A DNA stretch of 64,000 nucleotides from Mycolicibacterium moriokaense (lineage in GTDB: Bacteria; Actinomycetota; Actinomycetes; Mycobacteriales; Mycobacteriaceae): positions 2,852,001 through 2,916,000 of the forward strand of contig NZ_AP022560.1 in NCBI RefSeq assembly GCF_010726085.1, read 5' to 3'. The number at the start of each line of letters is the position of its first letter. The stretch's first letter is position 1. Positions 26,189 through 34,724 of this stretch are shown here, in pieces. Below the pieces are notes generated by a model. That model did no database searches, was not told the DNA's origin, and saw nothing but the letters and a program-made list of their open reading frames with translations. The position numbers and the translations under genes are program-made.

Positions 26189-27415
26189 ATGCCCAAAGTG
26201 ATTGACACACTTGAGAAGACCGATCTCAGCTCGCGCGAGATGCTGGACACCCCGCATGCGCGGTTCGCATACCTGCGTCAACACCACCCGGTGTCCTGGG
26301 CGACGGCCCAGGGGATCCTGCAGGGCAAGGGTGGCTACCTGTTGACCCGCTACGACGACGTCATGTTCATCCACAGCGACGACCGCTTCTCCACCGACGT
26401 CACGAAGAACTCGCCGGCAGGCAAGTTCATCTGGCTGTTGCCGCCGAGCCTGCGGATGCTGGCCCAGACGATGGTGTTCAAGGACGACCCCGACCACAAG
26501 CGTCTACGCACGCTGGTGCACAAGGCCTTTACGCCGAAGTTGGTGTCGACGATGGCGACCGACATCACCAAGATCGCGGAGGAGCTCGCCGACCAGCTCG
26601 CGGCTGAGCGTGACGTGGACCTGATCCACGCGTACGCCGTTCGACTGCCGCTGGCCGTGATCGCCACCATGCTCGGCGTCGCCGACGAGGACCGGGACAG
26701 GTTCCACACGCTCGTCGAGAAGATGGGCGAACAGCAGGGCAACCTGGTCGGGTCATACTTCAGCGCGCGCAAGCTCGGCAAGCTGTTCGAGGCACTGATC
26801 GAAGACCGCCGGTTGCATCCGGACGACGGCTTGATCTCCGAGCTCGTCCGCGCCGAGGAAGACGGTGACCGGCTCAGCCACCGTGAGGCGGTGTGCATGA
26901 TCTTCCTTCTGCTGCTGGCCGGCCATGACACCACCGCCAACCTGATCGGCAGCAGCGTGCTGGCCCTCACCGAGAATCCCGAACAGCTGCAGCTGCTTCG
27001 GCGCCAACCCGAACTGCTGGAGTCGACGGCGGTGGAGGAGCTGCTCCGGTTCACCTCACCCGTCGCCGACGGTGCCGCGCGTTTCGCGCTGACGGATCTC
27101 GAGATCGGCGGTGTGCCGATTCCACGCGGCTCTCAGGTGCTGGGGTCCATCACGTCGGCGAACTTCGACGAAGCCGTTTTCGAGAACCCCGAGACGCTCG
27201 ATCTGACGCGGAAACCCAACAGGCACTTGGCATTCGCCTTCGGCATCCACTACTGCCTGGGGCATCAGCTGGCCCGGCTGGAAGGCCGCATCGCCCTGAA
27301 CACGCTCTTACAGCGCTTCGGCAACTGGGAATTGACGGCGCCGAGGGAGAGCCTGCGCTACAAGTCCACGGTCTCGCTACGCGGATTGATCAACCTACCG
27401 ATACGGATGTACTGA
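26189..27415 (+). CDS. Cytochrome P450 (CYP) monooxygenase
   Basis: A 408-residue bacterial class I P450 using electrons from ferredoxin partners encoded elsewhere. The oxygen-binding I-helix AGHDTT is at residues 244-249, the ExxR motif (EELLR) follows, and the heme loop FAFGIHYCLG has its ligand Cys at 356. ATG 26189 has GGGAG five bases upstream; a GTG at 26183 is also in frame. It starts a plus-strand operon running through hydratases, kinase-like protein and fused dehydrogenase to 33083. Steroid or terpene hydroxylation is plausible from context only. Confidence 0.95.
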   Translation: MPKVIDTLEKTDLSSREMLDTPHARFAYLRQHHPVSWATAQGILQGKGGYLLTRYDDVMFIHSDDRFSTDVTKNSPAGKFIWLLPPSLRMLAQTMVFKDDPDHKRLRTLVHKAFTPKLVSTMATDITKIAEELADQLAAERDVDLIHAYAVRLPLAVIATMLGVADEDRDRFHTLVEKMGEQQGNLVGSYFSARKLGKLFEALIEDRRLHPDDGLISELVRAEEDGDRLSHREAVCMIFLLLLAGHDTTANLIGSSVLALTENPEQLQLLRRQPELLESTAVEELLRFTSPVADGAARFALTDLEIGGVPIPRGSQVLGSITSANFDEAVFENPETLDLTRKPNRHLAFAFGIHYCLGHQLARLEGRIALNTLLQRFGNWELTAPRESLRYKSTVSLRGLINLPIRMY

Positions 27416-27416
27416 C

Positions 27417-28685
27417 ATGACCCAGACGCAACAACAGGAATTCGACCACGCCATCAAGGATGAGGACATCGAGCGCGCCAAACTGCTGCTCGGTATCGAC
27501 GCCCCGACGAGCATCGACGAGTTCTACCGTGAAGCCAGCGTCGACGGAATCCGCAACTTCGCGCGCGGCGCCGGTGATGACAACCCGTTGTTCTGCGATC
27601 CGGAGTACGCGGCCAAAACCCGCTGGGGAGGGGTGATCGCGCCGCCGATGATCTTCTCGGCGATGTCGAAGAAGATGCTCGGCGATCCCATTCCCGAGGA
27701 CATCCGCAAGGCCACCAGGGGGCTGTTCTCCGGCATCCATGTCTTCGTCTCCGGTCAGACCACCGAGTGGTATCAACCGGTGCGGCCGGGCGACTCGCTC
27801 TACGGCTTCGGTGGGCTGGAGTCGATCGAGGAGAAGCACAGCGAGTACGCCGGGCGCTCGATCATCCGGATCATCCGGCAGGTCAGGGTGAATCAGCGCG
27901 GCGAGGTGGTCGTGGTCGCCCGCATCATCCTGATCGCGACCGAACGCCAGAAGTCCCGTGAACGCGGCAAGTACATGGATATCAAGCCTGCGACCTACAC
28001 CGATGAGCAGATCGCCGAGATCGACGAGATCTACGCCGCCGAGAAACCCCGCGGTGCTGAGCCGCGCTATTGGGAGGACGTCCAGGTCGGCGAGGAGATG
28101 CCCAAGATGGTCAAGGGCCCGCTGACGCTCACCGACGTGATTAGCTTCCACTCGGGTGGTTACGGATTCGGCCCGTACGGGATCGGCGCTGCGCGGATCG
28201 GCTACAAGAACCGGCAGCGGGTGCCGAAGTTCTACATCAAGAACGCGGCAGGCATCCCCGACGTCGCGCAGCGGCTGCACTGGGAGAACGAGTGGTCGCA
28301 GTCCATCGGCAATCCGATGGCCTACGACTACGGCGTGATGCGCGAGTGTTGGCTCACCCACTACGTCACCGACTGGATGGGCGACGACGGCTGGCTGGTG
28401 CGCCAGCACGACGAGATGCGCAAGTTCAACTTCATCGGGGACACCCAGTTCATCACCGGTGAGGTAGTCGGTAAGCGCATGGAGAACGGAAATGCGTTGG
28501 TGGACCTAGAGTTCCGGTGCACCAGCCAGCGCGGCGAGATCACCGCTCCGGCCACCGCGACCGTGGCGCTGCCCAGCCGTGAGCACGGCCCGGTGACGCT
28601 GCCCGTCCCGGACGAGGAGTTGCGCCGCAAGGCGGTGCAGATGCTCGACCGCCACAACGAACTGATCGGGAAATCACGCAAGTGA
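27417..28685 (+). CDS. MaoC-like acyl dehydratase, double hot-dog
   Basis: A 422-residue protein with a MaoC-dehydratase N-terminal-type domain (FARGAGDDNPLFCDPEYAA at about residues 40-60, then WGGVIAPPMIFSA) and a second hot-dog domain with PYGIGAARIGYKNRQRVPKF. The first half has a D/N/H-like arrangement seen in enoyl-CoA hydratase 2 proteins. It would hydrate an enoyl-CoA. It starts one base after the P450 stop (TGACATG) and overlaps the next gene by four bases. Confidence 0.85.
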   Translation: MTQTQQQEFDHAIKDEDIERAKLLLGIDAPTSIDEFYREASVDGIRNFARGAGDDNPLFCDPEYAAKTRWGGVIAPPMIFSAMSKKMLGDPIPEDIRKATRGLFSGIHVFVSGQTTEWYQPVRPGDSLYGFGGLESIEEKHSEYAGRSIIRIIRQVRVNQRGEVVVVARIILIATERQKSRERGKYMDIKPATYTDEQIAEIDEIYAAEKPRGAEPRYWEDVQVGEEMPKMVKGPLTLTDVISFHSGGYGFGPYGIGAARIGYKNRQRVPKFYIKNAAGIPDVAQRLHWENEWSQSIGNPMAYDYGVMRECWLTHYVTDWMGDDGWLVRQHDEMRKFNFIGDTQFITGEVVGKRMENGNALVDLEFRCTSQRGEITAPATATVALPSREHGPVTLPVPDEELRRKAVQMLDRHNELIGKSRK

Positions 28686-29524
28686 GCTCAGCCCAGCCGA
28701 TCGAGACCGGTACCGAAACCGTACTGGCCGAGGTCGTCGACGGGGTCGGGGTCATCACCCTCAACCGGCCCGAGCGGCGTAACGCGCTGCATGCTGAGAT
28801 GTACGTGGCGGTGCCGCGGTTGTTGGAACAGTTCGGCGCCGACGACACGATCGGTTGCGTTCTCCTCACGGGTGCGGGCGGTGCGTTCTGCGCGGGCGGC
28901 GATGTGCGCGACGGCAATTCAGCCAAGCAGCCGCCGACCCCCGCCGCCGATATCGAAGCCAAGGTGCACGCCCAGGCCGCGATCCTCGCCGACAACGCCA
29001 GGATGGTGACGTTGCTGCACCGGATGCCCAAGGTGACGATCGCCGCGTTGCCAGGGGCCGCCGTCGGGGCGGGCATGAGCATCGCACTGGCCGCCGATAT
29101 GCGCATCGCCGCACGCTCGGCGCGGCTCATCCCCGGCTGGTCGAAGCTCGCGTTCTCGGGCGACTTCGGCGGTGCCTGGTTCTTGACCCGGCTGGTCGGC
29201 CCCGCCAAAGCACTGGAGCTGCTGATCGCCGACGAACCGGTGGACGCCGAGGCCGGGCTGCGCCTCGGGCTGTTCAACCGCGTCGTCGACGACCCTGAAC
29301 TCCCGGCTGCCGCCCTGCGCTGGGCCGCGCAGATCGCCGCCGGACCGACCGACGCCTTCGCCGGAACAAAGGCCAACGTCCGTGACGCGCAGAGCCTTCC
29401 GCTGGAGCAGGCATTGGCGGCCGAAAGCGAGCGCATGGTGCGAAGCGGTATGACGGCCGAGCACCGCGCGGCGGTCAAGGCGTGGCTGGCTGCGGCGGCG
29501 GCGAAGTCAGGCGCGCGCTCATGA
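28682..29524 (+). CDS. Enoyl-CoA hydratase/isomerase family protein
   Basis: A 280-residue crotonase-fold enzyme with GVITLNRPERRNALHAEMYV, GGAFCAGGDVRDGNSAKQPP and TIAALPGAAVGAGMSIALAA, then the long C-terminal helix region. Start GTG 28682 overlaps the MaoC stop, and its own stop overlaps the following kinase-like gene (ATGA at 29521-29524). Together with the MaoC protein it gives the operon two different hydratase folds, perhaps for two rounds or two substrates. Confidence 0.9.
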   Translation: MSSAQPIETGTETVLAEVVDGVGVITLNRPERRNALHAEMYVAVPRLLEQFGADDTIGCVLLTGAGGAFCAGGDVRDGNSAKQPPTPAADIEAKVHAQAAILADNARMVTLLHRMPKVTIAALPGAAVGAGMSIALAADMRIAARSARLIPGWSKLAFSGDFGGAWFLTRLVGPAKALELLIADEPVDAEAGLRLGLFNRVVDDPELPAAALRWAAQIAAGPTDAFAGTKANVRDAQSLPLEQALAAESERMVRSGMTAEHRAAVKAWLAAAAAKSGARS

Positions 29525-30954
29525 GCAAGGCCGCAGAGATCTCCCCCGAACTGCAGCAGTGGATCGTCGAGGCCACCGGCGCCGATCGGGTCGACGTCAA
29601 GCAGGTCCCCGGCGGCGCCAGCAGGCAGGCCTGGTTCGTCGACGCGCACGGACCTGACGGCAGCCAGGAGTTGTTCCTGCGTTATGACCCGAAGCCGTCG
29701 AATCCCCTCAGCATCTTTCACCCCTTGCAGGTGGAGGCCGAGATCATGGCGGAGTTGTCATGCCGCGGTGTGACGGTGCCGCGGGTGCTGGCTGCCCACC
29801 CGGTGGAGCAGGCCGTGCTGCTGGAACGGGTCGGCGGCGAAACCTGGTTCCGGTTGATCAAGGATCCCGACGATCAGGTCCGCGTCGCGCAGGACTTCAT
29901 CGCCAAGCTGGCCTATCTGCATCGTGTCGATGCCGGCACGCTGAACATCGCCAGCCTGGGCCAGGCAGGACCGGTGCCCGGGCACGTGCGGGACGAATTG
30001 ACGAAAATGCGGGAACGCGTTGCGGCATACGGAAAACCGGCACCGCTGGTGTCGTTCTGCATCGACTGGCTCGAGCGCAACATCCCGGACTACGACGGTC
30101 CGACCGTGCTGGTCCAGGGGGACACGGGACCGGGCAACTTCATGTACGCCGACGGCAAGGTGACCGCGATCGTCGACTGGGAGCTGGCGCATTTCGGTGA
30201 CCCGATGGACGACATCGCCTGGCTGTCGTTGCGCACCGTGCAGGACACCTTCACCCATTTCCCCGACCGCATCGCCGAATACGAACGGCTGTCCGGGCAC
30301 CCGATCGACGAAGCCCGGGTCTGGTACTACCGGCTGTTCGCCGAGACCCGGCTGGCGTCGATGAACCCGGGCGGCATGGACGTGCGCGCGTCGGTGCCTG
30401 CCCATTCGCCCGACGCGGGGAACAGCTTGATCTACGGGATGCTGCACCGGCGGTTGCTGGTGGAGGCGCTGGCTCGCGTGGTCGGCATTCCCGACGTCGA
30501 GGTCGAATTCCCCGACGACGAGCAGGAATCCGAATGTGGCCCGGTGTACGACGCCACGGCGGCAGCGCTGTCCGACGCGGTCGGGCGCACCACCGACCCG
30601 TTGGCCGTCCGCTACGTCAAGGGCGCCGCCCGGCTGGTCAAGTACCTCGCAGAAGTGGACCGGGTCGGCGCGCAGGTCGACGCGGCCGAACTCGCCGAGC
30701 TGGCCGAAATGCTCGGTGCCACCCCGTCATCGGTGCCGTCGGGACGTGCCGCGCTCGCGGAACGGGTCGCCCGCGGCGAGCTCGACGAGCGCGACTACGT
30801 CACCCAGCTGTGGCGCGGCATCAAGCGCGACGACTACCTCACCAGAACGGCGTCCGGCGCGTTGCGGCGTCGGACCTGGCCCGAACTTCACGATTCCAGC
30901 GAAACAGGAGTGCAGCGATGGGTATCGCCATCACCGAAGACCACCGTGAGCTAG
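29521..30954 (+). CDS. APH/ACAD10-11-type phosphotransferase family protein
   Basis: A 477-residue protein with an aminoglycoside-phosphotransferase-like kinase fold. The catalytic loop is LVQGDTGPGNFMYADG (Brenner-type motif with Gln replacing the first His) followed by IVDWELAHFGDPMDDIAWL, the metal-binding Asp segment; a C-terminal helical extension of about 150 residues follows. The family includes the kinase domain of animal ACAD10/ACAD11, where it is fused to an acyl-CoA dehydrogenase and acts on 4-hydroxyacyl-CoA. Here the gene overlaps the next dehydrogenase gene by 37 bp, so the same pairing appears as two coupled genes. ATG 29521 overlaps the hydratase stop. Confidence 0.88.
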   Translation: MSKAAEISPELQQWIVEATGADRVDVKQVPGGASRQAWFVDAHGPDGSQELFLRYDPKPSNPLSIFHPLQVEAEIMAELSCRGVTVPRVLAAHPVEQAVLLERVGGETWFRLIKDPDDQVRVAQDFIAKLAYLHRVDAGTLNIASLGQAGPVPGHVRDELTKMRERVAAYGKPAPLVSFCIDWLERNIPDYDGPTVLVQGDTGPGNFMYADGKVTAIVDWELAHFGDPMDDIAWLSLRTVQDTFTHFPDRIAEYERLSGHPIDEARVWYYRLFAETRLASMNPGGMDVRASVPAHSPDAGNSLIYGMLHRRLLVEALARVVGIPDVEVEFPDDEQESECGPVYDATAAALSDAVGRTTDPLAVRYVKGAARLVKYLAEVDRVGAQVDAAELAELAEMLGATPSSVPSGRAALAERVARGELDERDYVTQLWRGIKRDDYLTRTASGALRRRTWPELHDSSETGVQRWVSPSPKTTVS

Positions 30955-33083
30955 CCGAGGTCGCCCGGTCCTTCCTTCAGGCGCGCGGGGTGCGTGCCGC
31001 GGCCAGAGCGCTGCTGGACGCCGACACCGAATCGCGGCCCGACTTCTGGTCCGAACTGGCCGGGCTCGGGTGGCTCGGACTGCATGTGCCGGAGGAGTAC
31101 GGCGGTTCTGGGTGCGGACTGGCCGAACTCGTCGTGGTGACAGAGGAATTCGGTCGTGCGGTGGCGCCCGGACCGTTCGTCCCCACGGTGATCGCGTCGG
31201 CGATCATCTCGACGGCGGGCACCGACGAGCAACGTCAACGGTGGCTGCCCGGCTTGGTGGACGGTACGTCGACCGCGGGGGTCGGCTTCAACGCCTCTCT
31301 GACGCTCGACGGTTCGCGCTGTTCGGGCGACGCGGGCGTGGTGCTGGGTGCCGGGGTGGCCCATGTGCTGGTGTTGACGGTCGGCGATGACGTGCTGGTG
31401 CTCCCGGCCGGGACCGACGGGGTCACCGTCGACCTGAAAACCAACCTCGATCCCACCCGACGTGCTGCACGCGTCACGCTGACTGACGTCGAGGTCGGCG
31501 CCGCCGAGCTATTGCCGGGCGCGGCGGGGATCGCCCGCGCGATCGCCAGGACCATCCTGGCCGCGGAAGCCGTTGGGGCCGCCCATGATTGCCTCGACAC
31601 GGCCGTCGAGTACGCCAAGGTGCGTGAGCAGTTCGGCCGCACCATCGGCACCTTCCAGGCGGTCAAGCATCATCTGGCCAACATGCTGGTCGCCGCTGAA
31701 TCAGCCGGCGCCACCGTATGGGACGCGGCGCGGGCCGCCGAGGCGGGGGAGCAGGAGTTCGCGCTCATGGCGGCATGTGCGGCGACGCTGGCCTTCCCGG
31801 CCTACGTGCACAACGCCGAACTGAACATCCAGGTACACGGCGGCATCGGATTCACGTGGGAGCACGACGCGCACCTGCATCTGCGGCGTGCGATCACGCT
31901 GCGCGGCCTGCTCGGTGGGCACGACGCGCCGCTCGACGTCTACGAGCTGACCGCCAAGGGCGTCGTCCGGGAGAACTCGATCGACCTGCCGCCCGAAGCG
32001 GAGGAGTTGCGCCACCGGATCCGCGCCGAGTTCGCATCCTGGTCCGGTCTGGAGCCGAAAGAGCTGCGCGAGAAGATGATCGAAACCGGTTACATCATGC
32101 CGCACTGGCCGACGCCGTGGGGTCGGGCCGCCGGCGCGGTGGAGCAACTGGTCATCGAGCAGGAGATGGCCGCGGCCGGCATCAAACGACCGGAGTTCGG
32201 CATCACCAGCTGGGTGGTGCTGACGATGATCCAGCACGGCACCGCCGATCAGATCGAACGACTGGTGCGCCCGGCGCTGACCGGTGAGCACGTGTGGTGC
32301 CAGCTGTTCTCCGAACCCGGCGCCGGATCGGACGCGGCGGCGGTCAGCACCAAGGCCACCCGCACCGACGGTGGTTGGATCATCAACGGCCAGAAGGTCT
32401 GGACCAGCGGCGCGCAGTATTGCCGCTACGGCCTGGCGACCGTGCGCACCGATCCGTCCGCCGCCAAACACGCGGGCATCACCACCGTCATCATCGACAT
32501 GAACGCACCTGGGGTCGAAGTCCGCCCACTGCGCCAGATCACCGGCGGGTCGGAGTTCAACGAGGTGTTCTTCAATGACGTCTTCGTGCCCGACCGCGAC
32601 GTGGTCGGCGAACCCAACGACGGGTGGCGCGTGGCGCGCGCGACGCTCGGCAACGAACGGGTCAGCATCGGCGGCGGGCTACCCGGCAGTCAGGGCGCCG
32701 CCGCCATGGTGGTCGATCTGACACAGCGCTACGGCGACCGGGTGGCGGCCGCACGCGAGCGAGCAGGCAGGTTCCTTGCCGACGACCACGCGTTGCGGCT
32801 ACTGAACCTGCGTCGGGCGGCGCGCAGCGTGGTCGGCGCCGAACCCGGCCCCGAGGGCAACGTCACCAAGCTGCTGATCGCCGAGCACGTCGTGGAGCGG
32901 GCACGGTTGTCGGCGGAATTGGTCGGGCCCGACGTCGCGCTGGTCAGCGGACCCGGCAAGTATCCGGGGTTCATGATGCTGGCCTCCCGCGGAATGACCA
33001 TCGCGGGCGGCACCTCGGAGATCACGCGCAATCAGATCGCCGAGCGCATCCTCGGATTGCCCCGGGACCCGCTGATCAAGTGA
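30918..33083 (+). CDS. Fused double acyl-CoA dehydrogenase (FadE34-like)
   Basis: A 721-residue protein made of two acyl-CoA dehydrogenase units. The N-terminal unit (about 1-345) ends with HGGIGFTWEHDAHLHLRRA; the C-terminal unit (about 355-721) has CQLFSEPGAGSDAAAVSTKA and ends TIAGGTSEITRNQIAERILG. M. tuberculosis FadE34, which acts on a steroid side-chain CoA, has the same length and layout. Start ATG 30918 has AGGAG seven bases upstream and lies inside the end of the kinase-like gene; the frame is open further upstream but without family similarity. The divergent gene pair at 1693/2936 looks like the split form of the same enzyme. Confidence 0.93.
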   Translation: MGIAITEDHRELAEVARSFLQARGVRAAARALLDADTESRPDFWSELAGLGWLGLHVPEEYGGSGCGLAELVVVTEEFGRAVAPGPFVPTVIASAIISTAGTDEQRQRWLPGLVDGTSTAGVGFNASLTLDGSRCSGDAGVVLGAGVAHVLVLTVGDDVLVLPAGTDGVTVDLKTNLDPTRRAARVTLTDVEVGAAELLPGAAGIARAIARTILAAEAVGAAHDCLDTAVEYAKVREQFGRTIGTFQAVKHHLANMLVAAESAGATVWDAARAAEAGEQEFALMAACAATLAFPAYVHNAELNIQVHGGIGFTWEHDAHLHLRRAITLRGLLGGHDAPLDVYELTAKGVVRENSIDLPPEAEELRHRIRAEFASWSGLEPKELREKMIETGYIMPHWPTPWGRAAGAVEQLVIEQEMAAAGIKRPEFGITSWVVLTMIQHGTADQIERLVRPALTGEHVWCQLFSEPGAGSDAAAVSTKATRTDGGWIINGQKVWTSGAQYCRYGLATVRTDPSAAKHAGITTVIIDMNAPGVEVRPLRQITGGSEFNEVFFNDVFVPDRDVVGEPNDGWRVARATLGNERVSIGGGLPGSQGAAAMVVDLTQRYGDRVAAARERAGRFLADDHALRLLNLRRAARSVVGAEPGPEGNVTKLLIAEHVVERARLSAELVGPDVALVSGPGKYPGFMMLASRGMTIAGGTSEITRNQIAERILGLPRDPLIK

Positions 33084-33507
33084 CCGGCACGAACACCGGG
33101 ACCCAGGCGTCATCCTGCTGTACGAACCGGACCTCGACCGGCATGCCGGAGCGCACCGATTCGGGGTCGCAGTCGACGACATTCGCGGCCAGCCTCAGGC
33201 CCGGCTGCTCGGCCAACTCGATCAGCGCAACCACGAATGGCGTTGGCACGCTGGGATTGAACTGCTGATGACACACCGTGAACGTGAACACGGTGCCGCG
33301 CCCGGACACCGCGACGAACTCCGGATCCGCATCGCACGTCGGGCATGCCGACCGTGGGGGATGGAAGTACCGCTGGCACCGCGCGCAGTGTGCGATGAGC
33401 AGCCTGCCCTCGGCGCCCCCGGTCCAATAAGGACGCGAGGCGTCGTCGAGTGGCGGCAGCATGCGCGGGGCGTGCAAGAAGTCCGAAGTAACCGATGTAT
33501 CAGGCAC
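33076..33507 (-). CDS. DUF35 OB-fold protein with zinc ribbon (second copy)
   Basis: A 143-residue protein with CARCQRYFHPPRSACPTC (two CxxC pairs) at about residues 36-53 and an OB-fold (GTVFTFTVCHQQFNPSVPTP). Start GTG 33507 is preferred since the upstream in-frame GTG at 33522 lies inside motif site 6. It is divergent from the thiolase-like gene at 33555, a probable partner: thiolase-like aldolases of steroid degradation need a DUF35 protein. The 3' end overlaps the fused dehydrogenase stop by 8 bp. Confidence 0.88.
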   Translation of the reverse strand: MPDTSVTSDFLHAPRMLPPLDDASRPYWTGGAEGRLLIAHCARCQRYFHPPRSACPTCDADPEFVAVSGRGTVFTFTVCHQQFNPSVPTPFVVALIELAEQPGLRLAANVVDCDPESVRSGMPVEVRFVQQDDAWVPVFVPVT

Positions 33508-33515
33508 GACATAAA

Positions 33516-33530
33516 AGTACACTGATTAAG
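33516..33530 (+). promoter_or_regulatory. Shared 15-bp cluster motif, site 6
   Basis: AGTACACTGATTAAG between the divergent DUF35 and thiolase-like genes. TACACT is a -10 candidate for the plus-strand operon, with transcription starting near 33531 and a ribosome site AAGGAGG at 33543-33549. The reverse strand gives TGTACT toward the DUF35 gene. Confidence 0.55.
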
Positions 33531-33554
33531 TTTATTGGTCTCCAAGGAGGTTGA

Positions 33555-34724
33555 ATGTCGGCCACCCCGGCGAGCGCACCGGTGATCTCGGGTGCCGGCA
33601 TCTCCCGGATCGGGCGCCGCACCGGTATTCCGGCGCTGGATCTCACGGTTGAGTCCTGTGCCGCCGCCATCGCCGACGCGGGGTTGACGCCCGCCGACAT
33701 CGACGCCGTGCTCACCATGGGCGACACTCCGGCCGATGAGGCGGCGAGGGCGCTGAGCATCGCGGAGGCCGGCGAGCAGGGTCCAACGCTCGGGCGCAAC
33801 GGGTTGCTGACCCCGGTCGTCGCGGCGCGGGATCTGGTCGCCGAGGGCAGCGCGTGTCATGTGCTCGTGTACCGGACCGTACAGATGATCGGCGGCACGG
33901 TGGATCAGCGCGCCGCGCAGGCGCCGGCGTCGGGTGGCAAGCGTGCCGGTGGCGGGATGGACATGGTCGAGGTCGGCTATCTGCTTGCCGCGCATGCCTA
34001 TTCGGCGGCCAACTGGCTCGCCATGCACTGCCGTGCCCACATGGACCGCTACGGCACCACCAAGGAGCAGCTCGGCTGGATCGCGTTGAACGCCAGGCGC
34101 AACGCCGAGCGCAATCCGTTGGCGGTGTACCGGGATCCGATGACCATGGAGCAGTACCTCGGCGCCAGAACCATCTCCTCACCGCTCGGGCTCCTGGATT
34201 GCGATGTGCCGGTGGACGGTTCGATCGCGCTGGTGGTGTCCACCCCGGAGCATCGCGCCGACACCCCGCACGGCGCGGTCACCATCGAGGCCGCTGGCGG
34301 GGCGTCGGGGGCGGGCGGTTGGACCGGCAGGCTCGATTACCCGAAGATGGCGATGCACGACGCCGCGGCCGACATGTGGGCGCAGACCGACCTGAAACCG
34401 GCCGACGTGGATCTGGTCGAACTGTACGACGGATTCAGCTATCTCACGCTGGCCTGGTTGGAGGCGCTGGGCTTCTGCGCCGACGGCGAGGGTGGACCGT
34501 TCGTCGAAGGCGGCCAACGCATCGCACGCGACGGCGAGTTGCCGTTGAACACCTACGGCGGCCAGTTGTCGGCAGGCCGGATGCACGGGTACTGGGTGCT
34601 GTACGAGGCCTGCCAGCAGCTGCGTGGCTTGGCAGGCGACACCGCCATCCCCACGCGCCCTGAAGTGGCTGTCGCCTCCGCGGGCGGCGGTCCGATCGCG
34701 GGATGTGTGCTGCTGTCGTGCTGA
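33555..34724 (+). CDS. Thiolase-like protein without thiolase residues; probable Ltp2-type retro-aldolase
   Basis: A 389-residue thiolase-fold protein. The nucleophile region reads ACHVLVYRTVQMIGG, without the NACATG Cys; the HDCF motif is ELYDGFSYLTLAWLE; the GHP motif is SAGRMHGYWVLYEA; and the final CG motif is SAGGGPIAGCVLL. These substitutions with tyrosines are those of the steroid aldolases Ltp2/Ltp3-type, which cleave a 3-hydroxy side-chain CoA and need DUF35. A DUF35 gene is divergent next to it. AAGGAGG lies six bases before ATG 33555. The aldolase role is an inference. Confidence 0.85.
   Translation: MSATPASAPVISGAGISRIGRRTGIPALDLTVESCAAAIADAGLTPADIDAVLTMGDTPADEAARALSIAEAGEQGPTLGRNGLLTPVVAARDLVAEGSACHVLVYRTVQMIGGTVDQRAAQAPASGGKRAGGGMDMVEVGYLLAAHAYSAANWLAMHCRAHMDRYGTTKEQLGWIALNARRNAERNPLAVYRDPMTMEQYLGARTISSPLGLLDCDVPVDGSIALVVSTPEHRADTPHGAVTIEAAGGASGAGGWTGRLDYPKMAMHDAAADMWAQTDLKPADVDLVELYDGFSYLTLAWLEALGFCADGEGGPFVEGGQRIARDGELPLNTYGGQLSAGRMHGYWVLYEACQQLRGLAGDTAIPTRPEVAVASAGGGPIAGCVLLSC

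Noticed and set aside
30534..30917. 128 extra N-terminal residues for the fused dehydrogenase
   Set aside because: They lie in the kinase-like gene in another phase; ATG 30918 has a ribosome site and starts the family-like sequence.
2882..33530. KstR or KstR2 sites controlling the cluster
   Set aside because: The repeated motif does not match the inverted repeats I know for these regulators (TAGAAC..GTTCTA type or AAGCAAG..CTTGCTT type).
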